Shown here piece by piece: positions 22,651 to 33,739 of a stretch of DNA of 64,000 bases (position 1 is the first letter of the stretch; the number at the start of each line of letters is the position of its first letter). The stretch is from Ichthyophis bannanicus (lineage: Eukaryota > Chordata > Amphibia > Gymnophiona > Ichthyophiidae), in assembly GCA_033557465.1 (NCBI GenBank), contig CM066032.1, forward strand, positions 448,444,270 to 448,508,269, in the 5' to 3' direction. Made by a program: the position numbers and the translations under genes. The notes below the pieces were generated by a model. It saw only the letters and a program-made list of their open reading frames with translations, was not told the origin of the DNA and ran no database searches.

Positions 22651-22678
22651 TTTATTTATTTACATTCTCTTATATACC
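22651..22678 (-). repeat. 28-bp SINE-tail scrap with its own target duplication
   Basis: The 28 bases are the reverse complement of the SINE tail at 22565-22592. They are flanked by a perfect 7-bp repeat ATATGCA (22644-22650 and 22679-22685). Confidence 0.75.
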
Positions 22679-23371
22679 ATATGCAATGGGCAATCCATTT
22701 AGATAAAGTTCTTTTAGAGACTGGAAGTCCCAAATGACTAGGGTCAAAAGCTACAAAAAGTTGCGAGGACTTTCTATGTTGCTGTGTTCTTTGTATGTAA
22801 AAGGCTAAGGCCCTTTTACAATCCAAAGTATGAAGGTTTCTTTCTGCATTAGAGGCGTGAGGCCTCGGAAAAAATACAGGAAGATAAATTGATTGGTTTA
22901 AATGAAAAGGCGAAACCACCTTTGGCATAAAGTGTGGGTGAGTTTGAAGAACAACCTTATCATGATGAAATCTAGTATAAGGAGGATCAGCCACTAAAGC
23001 TTGTAGTTCACTAATGCGACGGGCAGAGGTGATTGCAATTGGGAAGATGACCTTCCAAGTCAAAAACGTAAGGGTTGTAGTGGCCAAAGGTTCAAAAGGC
23101 GGCTTCATGAGCTGCCGAGAACTAGATTTAGATCCCATGCCACCAGTGGTGGCTTGATGGGAGGTTTAGTTAATAAAAGGCCTCTCATAAACCTTGATAG
23201 GAGTGGATGAGAGGAAATTGGTTGTCCATTTAGAGGCTTATAAGAAGCTGCAATTGCACTAAGATGGACTCTTACCGAATTGGTCTTTAACCCAGAATTC
23301 CATAAGTGAAGGAGATACTCTAGTATCGATTCTAGGGGTATGACCAGGGGGTTTAATCCCCTCTTGGAGCA

Positions 23372-24300
23372 TCATATAGTAAAACGTTTCCACTTGAAGG
23401 CATAAGATCTTCTTGTGGAAAGTTTCCTAGAAGCCTGAAGGATATCTTTTACCTGCTGGGACAGGTTGAAATCCTGGAGATCTAAGCCTTCAGGAACCAG
23501 GCCGTGAGGTGCAGGGACTGGGGATTCAAGTGCCATAGCATCCTGTTCTCCTGGGAAAGGAGATCTGGAGCATGCCCTAACTCCAGAGGTGCCGCTTGAG
23601 AGAGGTGCAGAAACAGGGAATACCATGTTTGGTGTGGCCATCGTGGTGCTACAAGAATCATGCAACCCCTGTCTCTCTGAAGCTTGAAGAGTGTTTTGGG
23701 GATGAGGGGAATGGGTGGGAAGGCATAAAGGAAGTCCTGACCCCAGTGAAGGAGGAAGGCATCCCTTGCCTGACAGTTGTGCGCCGGAATCCTGGAACAG
23801 AACTGGGGAAGTTTGGCATTCAGTGGACTTGCAAAGAGGTCTATGTCTGGAGTGCCCCAGAGATGAAATATCTTTCCCACCTGGTCTAGGTGGAGTGACC
23901 ACTCGTGAGGTAGCAGTACTCGACTGAGTTTGTCTGCCCGAAGGTTTTGAATGCTTGAAAGATATACCACTAGAAGGTGAATTTGATGCTGTCTGGCGAG
24001 GGCCCATAGTCGTAAAGCTTTGTTGCATAATGACAGAGAGCCTGTCCCCGCCCTGCTTGTTCACATAGAACATGGCTACCTGATTGTCCGTCTGGACTAG
24101 CACTGTCTTGTAGCTGAGCTGGGCATGGAACACTCAAATAAATTGCTCGTAATTCCAGGAGGTTTATGTGTAAACCAACCTCCTGTGGAGTCCAGGTGCC
24201 CTGGGTAGGGAGATGATTCAGGTGTGCTCTCCAACACACCTGCGATGCATCTGTTGTTGGGGTGGCCTGAAAGAGGGGTTTGATGGAAAGGAGACCCCAC
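23372..24300 (-). pseudogene. RNase H and downstream pol domain, DIRS b
   Basis: Minus-strand frames 24097-24300, 23970-24239, 23372-24133 and 23482-23970 overlap and share one protein path by frameshifts. INLLELRAIYLS and VLVQTDNQVAMFYVNKQGG are RNase H strands with acidic residues. Then come RADKLSR, GTPDIDLFAS, and YAFPPIPLI with VAPRWPHQTWY, the segment that in DIRS pol is often described as methyltransferase-like. The end (STRRSYAFKWKRF) is the start of the recombinase. Confidence 0.7.
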
Positions 24301-24321
24301 TGTCAGATTTTCTAGTGATTG

Positions 24322-25632
24322 TCACCATTGGAGGGGCAAAATTAGTCGTTCAGAGATTGTTATTTTGTCCGACAAATGACCCGTGGCCTGTGTCCACTGT
24401 GTGGAGAGGGTCCACTGAGCTGCTCGCATGTGGAGGCGAGCATATGGGACTATATGAACTGTGGATGCCATGTGTCCCAGTAACTGCAGTGGTTCCCGAG
24501 CAGTGAGGGAGGATTTGCCTGCTCCTTGGTAAGCTAGCTGCATAATGCGAAGACACCGGGCTTGTGGAAGGAAAGCCCTTGCCTGTCTGGTATCCAGACA
24601 GGCTCCTACGAATTCTAGGCATTGGGAAGGAACTAGTTGAGACTTCGGGAAGTTTATTTCCAATCCCAAGTATTGGAGGATTTGCATTGTACGGGACAGT
24701 GCAATGCTGGCCTCTGCAACTGTGGAGGCTCGAATGAGCCAGTCGTCTAAGTAAAGGAAGACAAAAATCCCCAGGGTTTGTAGAAATGCTGCTACTACTG
24801 CCATGCATTTCGTGAACACCCTTGGTGCTGAAGCCAAACCAAAAGGAAGAACCCTGTACCGGAAATGTCTTCCCTTGAAAAGGAAACGTAAAAATTTCCT
24901 GTGATCTGGATGGATGAGAATGTGAGTGTATGCATCTTTTAAGTCTAGAGAGCAAAGCCAGTCCTGGCTTTGAAGGTATGGCAGAAGAGTTCCTAGAGAA
25001 ATCATGTTGAATTTCTTTCGAAACAGATATTTGTTCAATTCTCTGAGGTTTAGAATGGGCCTGTGTCCCCCTGTTTTCTTTGGAATAAGAAAATAGGGGG
25101 AGTAGAACCCTGTCCACTGTTGAAAAATGGGAACTTCCTTTATTGCCCTTTGGGCAAGAAGTGTGGAGACCTCGTGATCTAGCAGATTGTCTGCAGAGGT
25201 TTGTGAATTGAATTGCTTTAGAATTGTAGGAGGGGGTATGCTGTGAAAATGAAGTTTGTACCCCTCTCCTACAATGGACAAAGTCCAATCTTCTGCTGTT
25301 ATCTGATGCCATCTGTTGACAAAGTGGCATAACCTACCTGGAATACTGGGGGGCTGGGGACCCCTCAGAGGCAGGAAGGCAAAGCTCTCTAGGAAGGAGT
25401 CAAAGCCCTTGAGGGGGCTGAACCTGGAGAGCTGGTTGGGCTCTCGGGCCTTTTGGTTTCTTTTGCTGTCTGGTTTGTTCCTTTTGGGCAACCTGACCTG
25501 GAGTCTGGCTCTGCTGGGTATAGGAAGGATAAAACTTCCTCTTTTTGCTAAAAGAGGGTTTTTTATAAGGTTTCCTTTTGGCTGGAGTGGCTGTAAACTT
25601 TGACAATCTATATAAGGTAGAATTGTCAGCAT
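24322..25632 (-). CDS. Reverse transcriptase, DIRS b
   Basis: An open frame of 436 codons. After about 150 residues of linker the RT blocks follow in order: SPYFLIPKKTGGHRPILNLR, palm A SLDLKDAYTHILI, block B LPFGLASAPRVF, block C FLYLDDWLIRA (coded at about 24733-24765) and LEINFPKSQL. All catalytic aspartates of the palm (one in block A, two in YLDD) are present, so this domain could be intact as coded. The RNase H follows in another frame. It would copy element RNA into cDNA in the host cell. Confidence 0.85.
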   Translation of the reverse strand: MLTILPYIDCQSLQPLQPKGNLIKNPLLAKRGSFILPIPSRARLQVRLPKRNKPDSKRNQKAREPNQLSRFSPLKGFDSFLESFAFLPLRGPQPPSIPGRLCHFVNRWHQITAEDWTLSIVGEGYKLHFHSIPPPTILKQFNSQTSADNLLDHEVSTLLAQRAIKEVPIFQQWTGFYSPYFLIPKKTGGHRPILNLRELNKYLFRKKFNMISLGTLLPYLQSQDWLCSLDLKDAYTHILIHPDHRKFLRFLFKGRHFRYRVLPFGLASAPRVFTKCMAVVAAFLQTLGIFVFLYLDDWLIRASTVAEASIALSRTMQILQYLGLEINFPKSQLVPSQCLEFVGACLDTRQARAFLPQARCLRIMQLAYQGAGKSSLTAREPLQLLGHMASTVHIVPYARLHMRAAQWTLSTQWTQATGHLSDKITISERLILPLQW

Positions 25633-25847
25633 CTAACTTGTTAGCCTTTTCCTGCCAGTTCTTGCCGAAGAGATTCTCCCCCGTGCAAGGAATGTTGCCT
25701 AACGTGTCCTGTACTCAAGTCTCCAAGTCTGATGCCTGTAGCCAGGCAATCCGTCGTGCACCAATGGCAATAGCAGAAGTTCTGCTGATGCATTCGAAGC
25801 AGTCAAAGGCTGCACGATAGACAAACTTGGAGACATCTTGAGCATGC

Positions 25848-27173
25848 TTAACTAGAGCAAGAAAATCTGGTCTCTGTGATTTCCTTAAGGAACATTCCCA
25901 TATATAGGATATATGAATTGATCCTAGCTGAAAGCATGGAAGCTTGAAAAGTTCTGTGTCCAAAAGCATCCAGAGTCCTGCATTCACGACCTGGAGGATT
26001 GGATGCATGCTTCTTTGCACTTTTCATCCTACGCATGGCTGATTCCACTACCATTGAATGGTGTGGCAGCTGAGTTTTCGGAAATCCAGGACATGGTGGA
26101 ACTCGATACATAGTATCAAGTCTCCTAGAGTGAGGAAAAGTAGTCAGAGGTGTCTCCCACATTCTGAGCATCAAGCTATGCAGAATTTCATGGATAGGCA
26201 GAGTAGCTGCCTCCTTAGGAGCTTTAGGATACTGGAGGATTTCCAATTCCTTTGCTCTGGGTTCCTCTTCAGAAGCTACTGTGATTGAAAGACCTTTAGC
26301 CATATCATGGATGAAATCCTGAAATGACATGTCCTCTGGAGGTGACATTCTGCATTGGGGAGAAGAGGGATCTTCTAGGAGAAACCCTCTAGTGCCAGCA
26401 GAATTGTCAGAGTCTTCGGAATCGGAGGAATCAAAGTATTCCTGAACCCGATGCTCTTGCAAAGCACGATCCCGGTACCAATCGAAGTCGGTACCGAGGT
26501 GACCCCGTACCGCTTTATCCACTCCAGCCAGAGGTGGCATGGGAAGAGTTCCCACCGGGGCCGGTACCGTTGGTACCAGCATCGTCGGTGTCGGTACCGG
26601 TGCCCTTGGGACCACCGGTACCGCAGCTGAAAGAAGAGCTGCGATACTGCGTTCGATAGCAAGAAACCTCTGGTCTATCGACGCTGCCAATGCCTGGGGG
26701 TCGGTACCGGTAAGAACGGCTGGAACCCCTGAGCATGGCACAGGTAGTTCTTGCGAGGTTGAAGCCTCAAGAACATCCTGAAGCCCCATCGATGCTTTGG
26801 AAGCCGAAGCCTCCCGCCGGGGCTGTTTTGCCGGTGTGGTTCCCTCAAGGGCAATGCCAATGGCCTCTCGATGCTTAGCAGGAGAGCTACCCTTTGAGGA
26901 CCGGCTTTTGTGTTTAGTTACCTGAGATCCATGGGAGGAAGAAAAGGCCCTTGACTATGTCGATGCAATGGATCTAGCATCTGAAGGAAAGAGGGTACCG
27001 AGCTTTGCGGCCCGGTTCTGTCTTCCTCTTTTGGTCATCCCCATGCAGGAGAAACATTCAGTTGGAGAATGATCAGGTCCTAAACATTTTAGACACCAAT
27101 CATGGGTGTCAGTAACGGAAATTGTACCGCCACACTTAGTACATTTTTTAAAACCACTAGTTGGCTTTTCCAT
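25848..27173 (-). pseudogene. Gag, DIRS b
   Basis: The start (ATG at 27171-27173, MEKP) leads into a Cys cluster: CTKCGGT, then CLKCLGPDH and CFSCMGM (26955-27173), a zinc-binding pattern typical of this DIRS family. The body follows as 25848-26789 after a frame change, with Pro/Val-rich GTVP-type repeats in the middle and the block HHSMVVESAMRRMKSAKKH near the C-terminus. The frame is broken between the two parts. Confidence 0.7.
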
Positions 27174-27559
27174 GATTTAGGAAAAATGGGGCCTAATGCC
27201 CAAAATGGCGCCTAGCACCAAAAAGGAAAGTTTCTGAAAAGAAACAGTCTAATATTAAGGGGGGGGGGGGTTGTATGAAAAGAAAAGAACCGGTGGTACC
27301 GGTAGGCGTCGTGCAGTAGGCAAACACAACCACAAGAAAGCATTTTAAAGACGGAATTTTCTGCGGTGGCAGGGAATAGGTCCTGTCGGCTCCGCAGAAA
27401 ACGTAGAACTGAAGAGGGACAGTTGGAAAGGCGGATGCTGAGGGATGCTCCCAAAAGCATTCCTATTGGATTGCGGGGAAGCGTTCCCGTGCAGGCTCCA
27501 TCGTACCGATGATACCCATATGTGAGGACTACATTCCTGCTTGTTCCTGGAGATTGCTA

Positions 27560-28590
27560 TTAAAGCCTAATAGAAACAGACACCTACTTTTTTTCTATTT
27601 TGCTATGTGCAAAAACTGAACCACAAAAACTTACAAAGGATATTCTATTCATTGCTAAAAGAGATGTAAACATAATTAATTTTTGACTGTCATATAAAAA
27701 GTGATTTATATGCAATGAGAAGATACAGCTTCATCTACATTTGGAATAATATTGCTTGTAGGTTAGGTCACTACATCAAATAAGAGACACATCAGCAGCT
27801 GAGAGGGTGGAAACCGGGTTCTAAAATGATACATTAACTGCAGAATTGCAACTATAAAAACAGAATGGAGTAAACGTCTCTATTGCCTCATACTCAGAGA
27901 AAGCCTGCTCCAGTTTGTCAACATAATTCACAATGAAATTTTGAGGGACTAACTGGATATTAAGTTTAAAAATAAACAGTAATCGCAATCTGAGGAATGT
28001 TCTTCAAAACAAATTTGAAAGACATTTCACTGGTGATTGGACATTCGAAATAACCTTTCTATGGATGCAGTGACTGCAAGGTTAATATACTGATTTAACT
28101 GTGGGATTAATAAACTTCCAGAAGGAAATGGAATCACAGGATCTTAGTATTAAGTTATTCATGATGGACAAACTGGATGTTGTCTAAAGCAATCTTTTCA
28201 GAATATTATTTTAAGACCAGTGTCATGTTCAAGGAAATTTAAAATACTGCCAAATACATTACTTGCAAGAGAACTAGATTAAACTCTAAAATGATTAATG
28301 ATACCAATGACCACTACTGTCACCCGAGTCTATAATTCGTAGCTATCTATGCCATCTAAGCCTTGATCCAGCTGGTCAATGAATCAGTGAAAAAATGAAG
28401 CATTTAAAACATGCTGAGCTTTTCATCCTGCAATCTGTAGCATTACAGAAATATGGAACTCTCTAATGGAGTCAAATCTGCAGACACCAAAGTTGAACAA
28501 CTTATCTATGGAGGTGGAGTGCAGCTGTTGTTTTGTACCAGCCAACCATCTAATAGCCTATATTATTTTATTATTTGAAATGTTTACTAA
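27560..28590. other. Unassigned, AT-rich
   Basis: Right flank of DIRS b. No frame above background and no recognisable repeat end. Confidence 0.4.
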
Positions 28591-29200
28591 TGTGCGCTAC
28601 CCTTTAGTATGGCCACATGTGAAGAGAGCCACACTAACAGCATGATTCCCTGCACTAGGAATCCCACACTAAATGGGTAACGCATGATTGGGATGGGACT
28701 GGGCACATTAAGGTTGAATATGCGCATTGATGGCACATCGCAGTTAATGTGGGCGTTTTGGGCATGCGCTAACCGTGAATGTTGCTGTTAGCACAATTGC
28801 ACATTACACCAACACAGGGGGTAGTAGTAAGTGCACCCTTGTGCTGGTTAGCATGGTGTGGTATTTATTTTACTTTATTTACTGTAAATTTTTATACCGC
28901 ATTTTTCCGTTGGATCAAAAGCGGTTTACATTAAACAAAGATTTGAATAAAACAGTAACAAGTATATATTCAGTACATGGAACATTTTCTTTTAACTATA
29001 TACAGTAACATTGTAAATATAACAGTGAGCGCTTAACAAGTATAATAGTGAGAGCTTAACATATATATCTGGACAGCTCTCGTATCAACTATTCACAAGT
29101 TTGGGATGGCATTCAGTGTTCAGTATGTTTATTTTGACAGCAATGAGCTAACAGCAGGGGGATGAGCACAAGGTTAGTGCAGGCCTCCGAATTAGGTTTG
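28590..29200. repeat. MITE-like repeat split by an antisense L2 tail
   Basis: 28590-28860 has TAACGCATG and GCGCTAACCG motifs of a non-autonomous DNA transposon. 28862-29090 is an L2 3' end on the minus strand (AAGCGGTTTACATTAAAC is the L2 tail phrase). Assignment of the outer repeat is tentative. Confidence 0.4.
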
Positions 29201-29329
29201 TGGCTCAAACACAAGAGGCTTTTGAATGGATTCCTTCAGAAGTTGGCTGTACTGTGGGCCTAGAAACCTCCAAAGAAGTGCAGGACAGTTTAATTATCTG
29301 GTGGTCCTCTTGGGCAAATGTGCTTTTGA

Positions 29330-29610
29330 AGGCAATGCACCAGGAGGTAGAGCGTAGTCCCACAGAAGATTCTTGACTTGCATACTCAGAGCTTAGAGAC
29401 CACTGTGCATGGAGACACTCTTTTGATCTTTCTGTACTTGACGCAGTCTATTCAGAGCTTCACAGTGGTTGTGAAGGCAATTAAGGCAATTCTTGTAGGC
29501 TCGAAGAAACATACCAACACAATGCTTGCATTCATTCTGGTTGTGATCTGCACCCAAACAGATTAAACTCCTGGAATGTGTGTCAACGTTTTGGCTCTTT
29601 CTGCCATATT
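29330..29610 (-). pseudogene. DIRS gag zinc-finger fragment
   Basis: The minus strand reads DTHSRSLICLGADHNQNEC followed by KHCVGMF, the same layout as DTHDWCLKCLGPDHSPTEC in the DIRS b gag start. One Cys of the first pair is changed to Ser. It is a lone fragment of a diverged DIRS. Confidence 0.6.
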
Positions 29611-30180
29611 TGGAAGACACGCCAAAAGAAAAAAAATAAAATAAAGGAATGCTCTGATGAAATTTCTCTAATTTTGTAGAAAAAAAGCACATTTATTAAC
29701 AAAGCTTTGTTTAGTGTCCATTTGACCAAGAGCAAAAAATCAAACCTGAGAAGCTGATGAGACTGCTGTACAGAGAAAGGATCACAAATGCTCAGGAAAT
29801 TTACACTACGTTCTGAGCTCTGAAAGAGCTGTTCCTTCCCTGTCAATGCATGATGTCACTCACTAGTGTGCCCGACACAAACCTGCTAGTTGATGGAAAA
29901 TTTACGAAGTATGTGCATATAATACAAATCTGTCCCTGCTCCAACATGAAAGACCCAAGTGGGAAAAGCAAATGGAGCACAGTTCATGAAATTCTTACCA
30001 ACCCGTGTGTGTGTGTCTATGTATGGAGATGTGTGTTTCTGGGTTGTCTCTGTGCATATCTCTGACCTGGAGAGCAGAGGAAAAGGGGTGGGGACAGTTT
30101 AAATTAAGACGTTCCCTAACATTACATTGGGTTGAAAAAAAATCATAAAAAGAAACCGAGTGGTACTATATCTAACCATT
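29610..30180. other. Unassigned
   Basis: No feature recognised. A short GT run lies at 30005-30045. Confidence 0.35.
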
Positions 30181-30287
30181 AGGAGGATCATTTTATAAAC
30201 TCTGTTTATGGATAAACCCCTGTTTCACAGGCATAAAAGGGCTTTTATGAAATTATACTATGAGTCGGGGTGTGTGTATGTGTGTAC

Positions 30288-30470
30288 TGTTGACTCCTGA
30301 TGAACCAGCCCCTAGGTTTTCTTGACAAGATGTGACCAGAAGTAGATTGCCAGACATTTCTTCTGTGCGGTAAGTCTATAGTACCAAGTATTCCAAGTAC
30401 TAGCCAGACCTGACCCTACTTAGCTTCTGAGATCAGCCAAGATCAGGCTCATTCAGGGCAGTCACAGCCA
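30288..30470 (-). repeat. 5S rRNA-derived SINE with RTE-like tail
   Basis: On the minus strand the head (30470 down to about 30385) matches 5S rRNA over its internal promoter: CTGATCTTGGCTGATCTC, AGAAGCTAAGTAGGGTCAG, then CTAGTACTTGG. The tail (CTGGCAATCTACTTC, then CAAGAAAACC) matches the tail of the tRNA-SINE at 20497-20700, which resembles RTE-BovB. 5S-headed SINEs with RTE tails are known in lizards. It is not a functional 5S gene: the 5' end and terminator are missing. Confidence 0.78.
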
Positions 30471-30479
30471 CTATGAGCT

Positions 30480-30895
30480 ACAGGTCTACTTCTGTGTGAC
30501 CTATGTATAAGCATGTCCTGGGGAGGAGATTGGGCATAGCACAGAGTCACAGTGTTTAGCTGCATACATGTACACACATACTTCACATACAAAAATTGAC
30601 ACTTGCACCCAAGCACCCACAAATAATTTCTATGGCTTTAAGTAGTCATGATTTTTAGCAGTCTACCCTTGGCATTTTATAAAGCCACATAGATAAAGAG
30701 ATTTCAAAGGATGCATTTTACAATTAAATGATAAGGTGCCACTGTTCCAAGGCAACAGGCATTACCATACTTCACCACCACTAGGCGGGTAGTATACACA
30801 GTAAGCAGTAGCAACCTACACATTTCAGTCACTAATCATGACAGTACCTCAAAACCATTACGAAAGCTATATGGTTCAGTTAGCAGGTACTTCAA
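30480..30895. other. Unassigned
   Basis: Nothing recognised between the SINE and the DIRS. Confidence 0.35.
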
Positions 30896-30900
30896 GAGTA

Positions 30901-32755
30901 GTTACTCACCTGTAGCAGGTGATCTCCGGGAACAGCAGGAATTTAGTCTTCACATATGGGTGATGTCGGTACCGACAGAGCCCTCATGGGAACGCTCCCC
31001 AGCGTCTAATAGGAAAGCCTATGGGAGTATCCCACTGCGCCTGCGTAGCTGCCTTCCCACCTTTCCAGGTCTCCCTACTCAGTTGAGTTTGTAGTAGAGA
31101 TAAAAGGAGAGAAAGAGAAGAGACCTACAACTCCTAGGGGAGGAGGGTGGGTTGTGAAGACTAAATTCCTGCTGTTCCCGGAGATCACCTGTTACAAGTG
31201 AGTAATTACGCTATCTCCAGGAACAAGCAGGAATGTAGTTTTCACATATGGGACTCCTAGCTAGGAGATGCCAGAGAGATGACCTCAGGGCCGGCTGTGG
31301 ATCGCACAGGTATGCCTAGAGAGTCATGTGTCCTCCAAGGACGTCTGATATCGAAACCCGGGATGAAGGGTAGGAGTTGCTCTAAATCTGAAAGAGATGC
31401 TGGAGAACAGTTTGGCCAAACAAGGTATCCCGGAGGGAGTCCTTATCCAGGCAGTAGTGAGCAGCAAAAATGAGGACCGAAGACCAAGTTGCTGCTTTGC
31501 ATATCTTGTCAATAGCTACAGAGCGTAGATTTGCCATAGAGGCAGCCATGACTCGAACATTATGGGCAGTGACGTAACCCTCAAGAGAAAGTCTTGCCTT
31601 TTCATAGGCAAAAGTGATGCAGTCAGTTATCCACTTGGAGAGAGTTCATTTGGATACTGGCAAGCCAAAGTGACTCGAATCAAAGGAAATGAAAAGCTGG
31701 GAAGCTTTTCGGTGCTCTCGAGTTCTCTGGAGATAAAAAGCTAAGGCACGTTTGCAGTCCAGAGTGTGAAGGGTTGCCTCTGCCCTAGAGGAATGAAGTC
31801 TAGGAAAAAAGACAGGAAGGTAGACTGACTGGCTTAAATGGAAGAGCGAGACCACCTTCGGCATAAAGTAAGGATGCGTCCTAAGGACAATCTTATCATG
31901 GTGGAATCATGTATAAGGAGGGTCAGCCTGGAGCTCACTAATGCATCTAGCTGAAGTGAGGGCAATAAGGAAGATGACCCTCCATGTGAGAAACTTCAGT
32001 GAAGTAGTGGCTAGAGGATCAAAGGGAGGCTTGAGAAGCTGTCCTAGAACAACATTAAGGTCCCATGCCACTGGAGGGGGCTTAATGGGAGGTTTAGTTA
32101 ATAGAAGACCCCTCATGAAGCGTGCTACTAGCAGCTGAGAAGAGATGGGCTGGCCATCTAAGGACATGTGAGAGGCCGCAATTGCACTTAGATGTACTCT
32201 TATTGAATTGGTTTTGAGTCCAGAAGAAGAAAGGTGGATGAGATACTCAAGTAATGCCGCCACCTGAGCTGAGAAGTGGTTAAGATCCCTCTGAGAACAC
32301 CAGAGAGAACATCTACGCCACTTGAAGGCATAGAAGCCCCTGGTGGATGGCTTCCTAGAAGCTAAGAGGACGTCCTTAACTTCCTGGGAAAGGTTAATGT
32401 CCTAGGAAAGCTATGCCCTCAGCAGCCATGCTGTGAGATGGAGGGACTGCAGATTGGGATGGAGCAGCATCCCCTCCTCCTGAGAGAGGAGATCTGGAGC
32501 AGACCCCAGATCTATGGGTTGAGCACGAAACAGACGTAGAAGGAGAGGGTACCATGGTTGATGTGGCCAGCGTGGGGCTATGAATATCATGCAGCCCTTG
32601 TTTCTCTGAAGTTTGAAAAGAGTCTTGGGAATTAGGGGAATGGGAGCAATCCTGCGTGCACCGATGCAGATGGATGAAGTCCTGCTGATGCACTCAAAAC
32701 AGTTAAAAGTTGTTCTATTAACAAACTTTAAAACATTCTGAACATGCTTTACGTT
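30901..32755 (-). mobile_element. DIRS retrotransposon c, internally deleted
   Basis: Starts with the DIRS terminal palindrome (30901-31206). Recombinase sequence follows to about 32360 and the RNase H/pol end to about 32645. There the text jumps to gag (CGTGCACCGATG... near 32660, matching about 25755 of DIRS b). About 2 kb including all RT is missing. The right end is lost. Confidence 0.75.
31324..32290 (-). pseudogene. Tyrosine recombinase, DIRS c
   Basis: 31907-32263 gives an N-terminal arm (LSSSGLKTNSIRVHLSAIAA) and the block ALTSARCISELQADP, where the catalytic Arg position before ISELQ is Cys. 31646-31864 is the middle region, and 31324-31560 the C-terminal part with the Tyr region decayed. 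The frame is broken at least three times. Confidence 0.65.
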
Positions 32756-32759
32756 TATT

Positions 32760-33735
32760 CATCATGGTTTAGGTGCTGTTAATATTACCTTTTACAATAG
32801 AATAAATTGGACCTTGTTCACTGGACCATGAGGTTTACTCTCAATTATTATTTATTCGGCTCAATATTTTTTTATATTTTGTTAGGATTTTAACATGATG
32901 CTTTTATAAACGGTGGAAGTATAGATGTCACATTTTTACTTTTTGTCAGCGATCTTTCATCACATATAGTTCCTCAGTTCCCTTCACAATATCAGTTTTT
33001 ATGATCTCCTGCTTTCATTTTGGTTTTGGTGGTATCCATGTTTTTAAGATATCATGTACTATTTTAAGCATTTAAGTTTTTACATTTTATAGATGGATAT
33101 AGGCAAAATGTTCTTCCACTCCTTGTTCAATTGTTAAAACTCTTTCTTTTATAAAAATATTTTCTATTTCATGTTGAATCATCTATAACCTATCTAAAGG
33201 TTTTTTAAAAAATATTTCTTTTTTTCCTTTTTTTAAAAACTTTTTCTAAAACGTACAATATACTATTGAGATTATTAATCTACTTTGTTATTTATTTCAT
33301 AGCTAGAGTAGAACGCTAAAGATGATCCTACACGTGAGATTTACCACAGGGTGCTCCAGTGAGTAATCTTTATAATTCACTGTTTCTTCATTGCCCTCCT
33401 CATATATTTGATAATATTTTCCATGTCTATACATGTCTTTTCCTTTGCTGCTTTGCGTTTTGTTTGTTTTTATCTTTTTTATAGTTTCTTTAAAAATAAA
33501 AATGATGTATTCATGTATTATTTATCATTTTTTATGTTTCATTGTATTTATAAGATATATACATATTGTTTTATTTGTTTATTTTACTTTATTTTATAAA
33601 CTGCATACCCCCTGAGGAAGGCGTTGCCGATACGCGTTGGGGTTCAAATAAAGGCTCCTGTGACCTTCACTCGTCTCTTGCTTCTTGTGTTTCCTGGTTC
33701 CCACTGCAAGGGGTTTCACTCTTTCTTGTGTTTGC
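32760..33735 (+). mobile_element. PLE 3' region
   Basis: AT-rich non-coding sequence leading to a hammerhead-like fold (33607-33643) and then AATAAA (33646-33651) and a short 3' end. The order (fold, then polyadenylation signal) is that of the PLE at 1730-3017. No endonuclease frame is left. Confidence 0.5.
33607..33643 (+). ncRNA. Hammerhead-ribozyme-like fold of PLE
   Basis: Helix I ACCCC (33607-33611) pairs with GGGGT (33639-33643). The core box CTGAGGA (33612-33618) fits CTGANGA exactly. One extra A precedes helix II, GGC (33620-33622) with GCC (33626-33628). GAT replaces GAA (33629-33631), and the palindrome ACGCGT (33632-33637) forms a loopless helix III with T33638 at the cleavage position. 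One essential A is changed, so it is probably inactive. Confidence 0.65.
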
Positions 33736-33739
33736 TATT

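Larger units (their letters stand above)
22063..23138 (-). pseudogene. Tyrosine recombinase, DIRS b, split by SINEs
   Basis: 22656-23138 carries the first catalytic block AITSARRISELQAL (Arg box, about 22995-23035) and a middle helix region ending KRTLSKWIAHCI. 22063-22290 carries the last block, MAASMANLHSVS then CRAATWASVHTFTVHYCLD, where Tyr of HY is the expected nucleophile. The SINE at 22300-22610 and a 28-bp scrap at 22651-22678 separate the two. The enzyme was otherwise well preserved, so the SINEs are the likely killers of this copy. Confidence 0.75.
21627..27554 (-). mobile_element. DIRS retrotransposon b, nearly complete
   Basis: The most complete DIRS here. The left end is a palindrome (21627-21690 against 21890-21950), and the right end (27515-27554, CATATGTGAGGACTACATTCC) is the complement of the inner left copy at 21957-21998. 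This matches the split terminal repeats and internal complementary region of DIRS elements. Minus-strand order is gag, RT, RNase H, recombinase. No target duplication is seen at the ends, as expected for recombinase insertion. A tRNA-SINE and a 28-bp SINE scrap interrupt the recombinase. Confidence 0.88.

Noticed and set aside
24350..25330. 326-codon minus-strand frame overlapping DIRS b RT
   Set aside because: It is the +1 shadow of the RT frame; the RT motifs are in the 24322-25632 frame.
30288..30470. 5S rRNA gene
   Set aside because: Only the internal part matches, it is diverged, lacks a terminator and is fused to a LINE-like tail.
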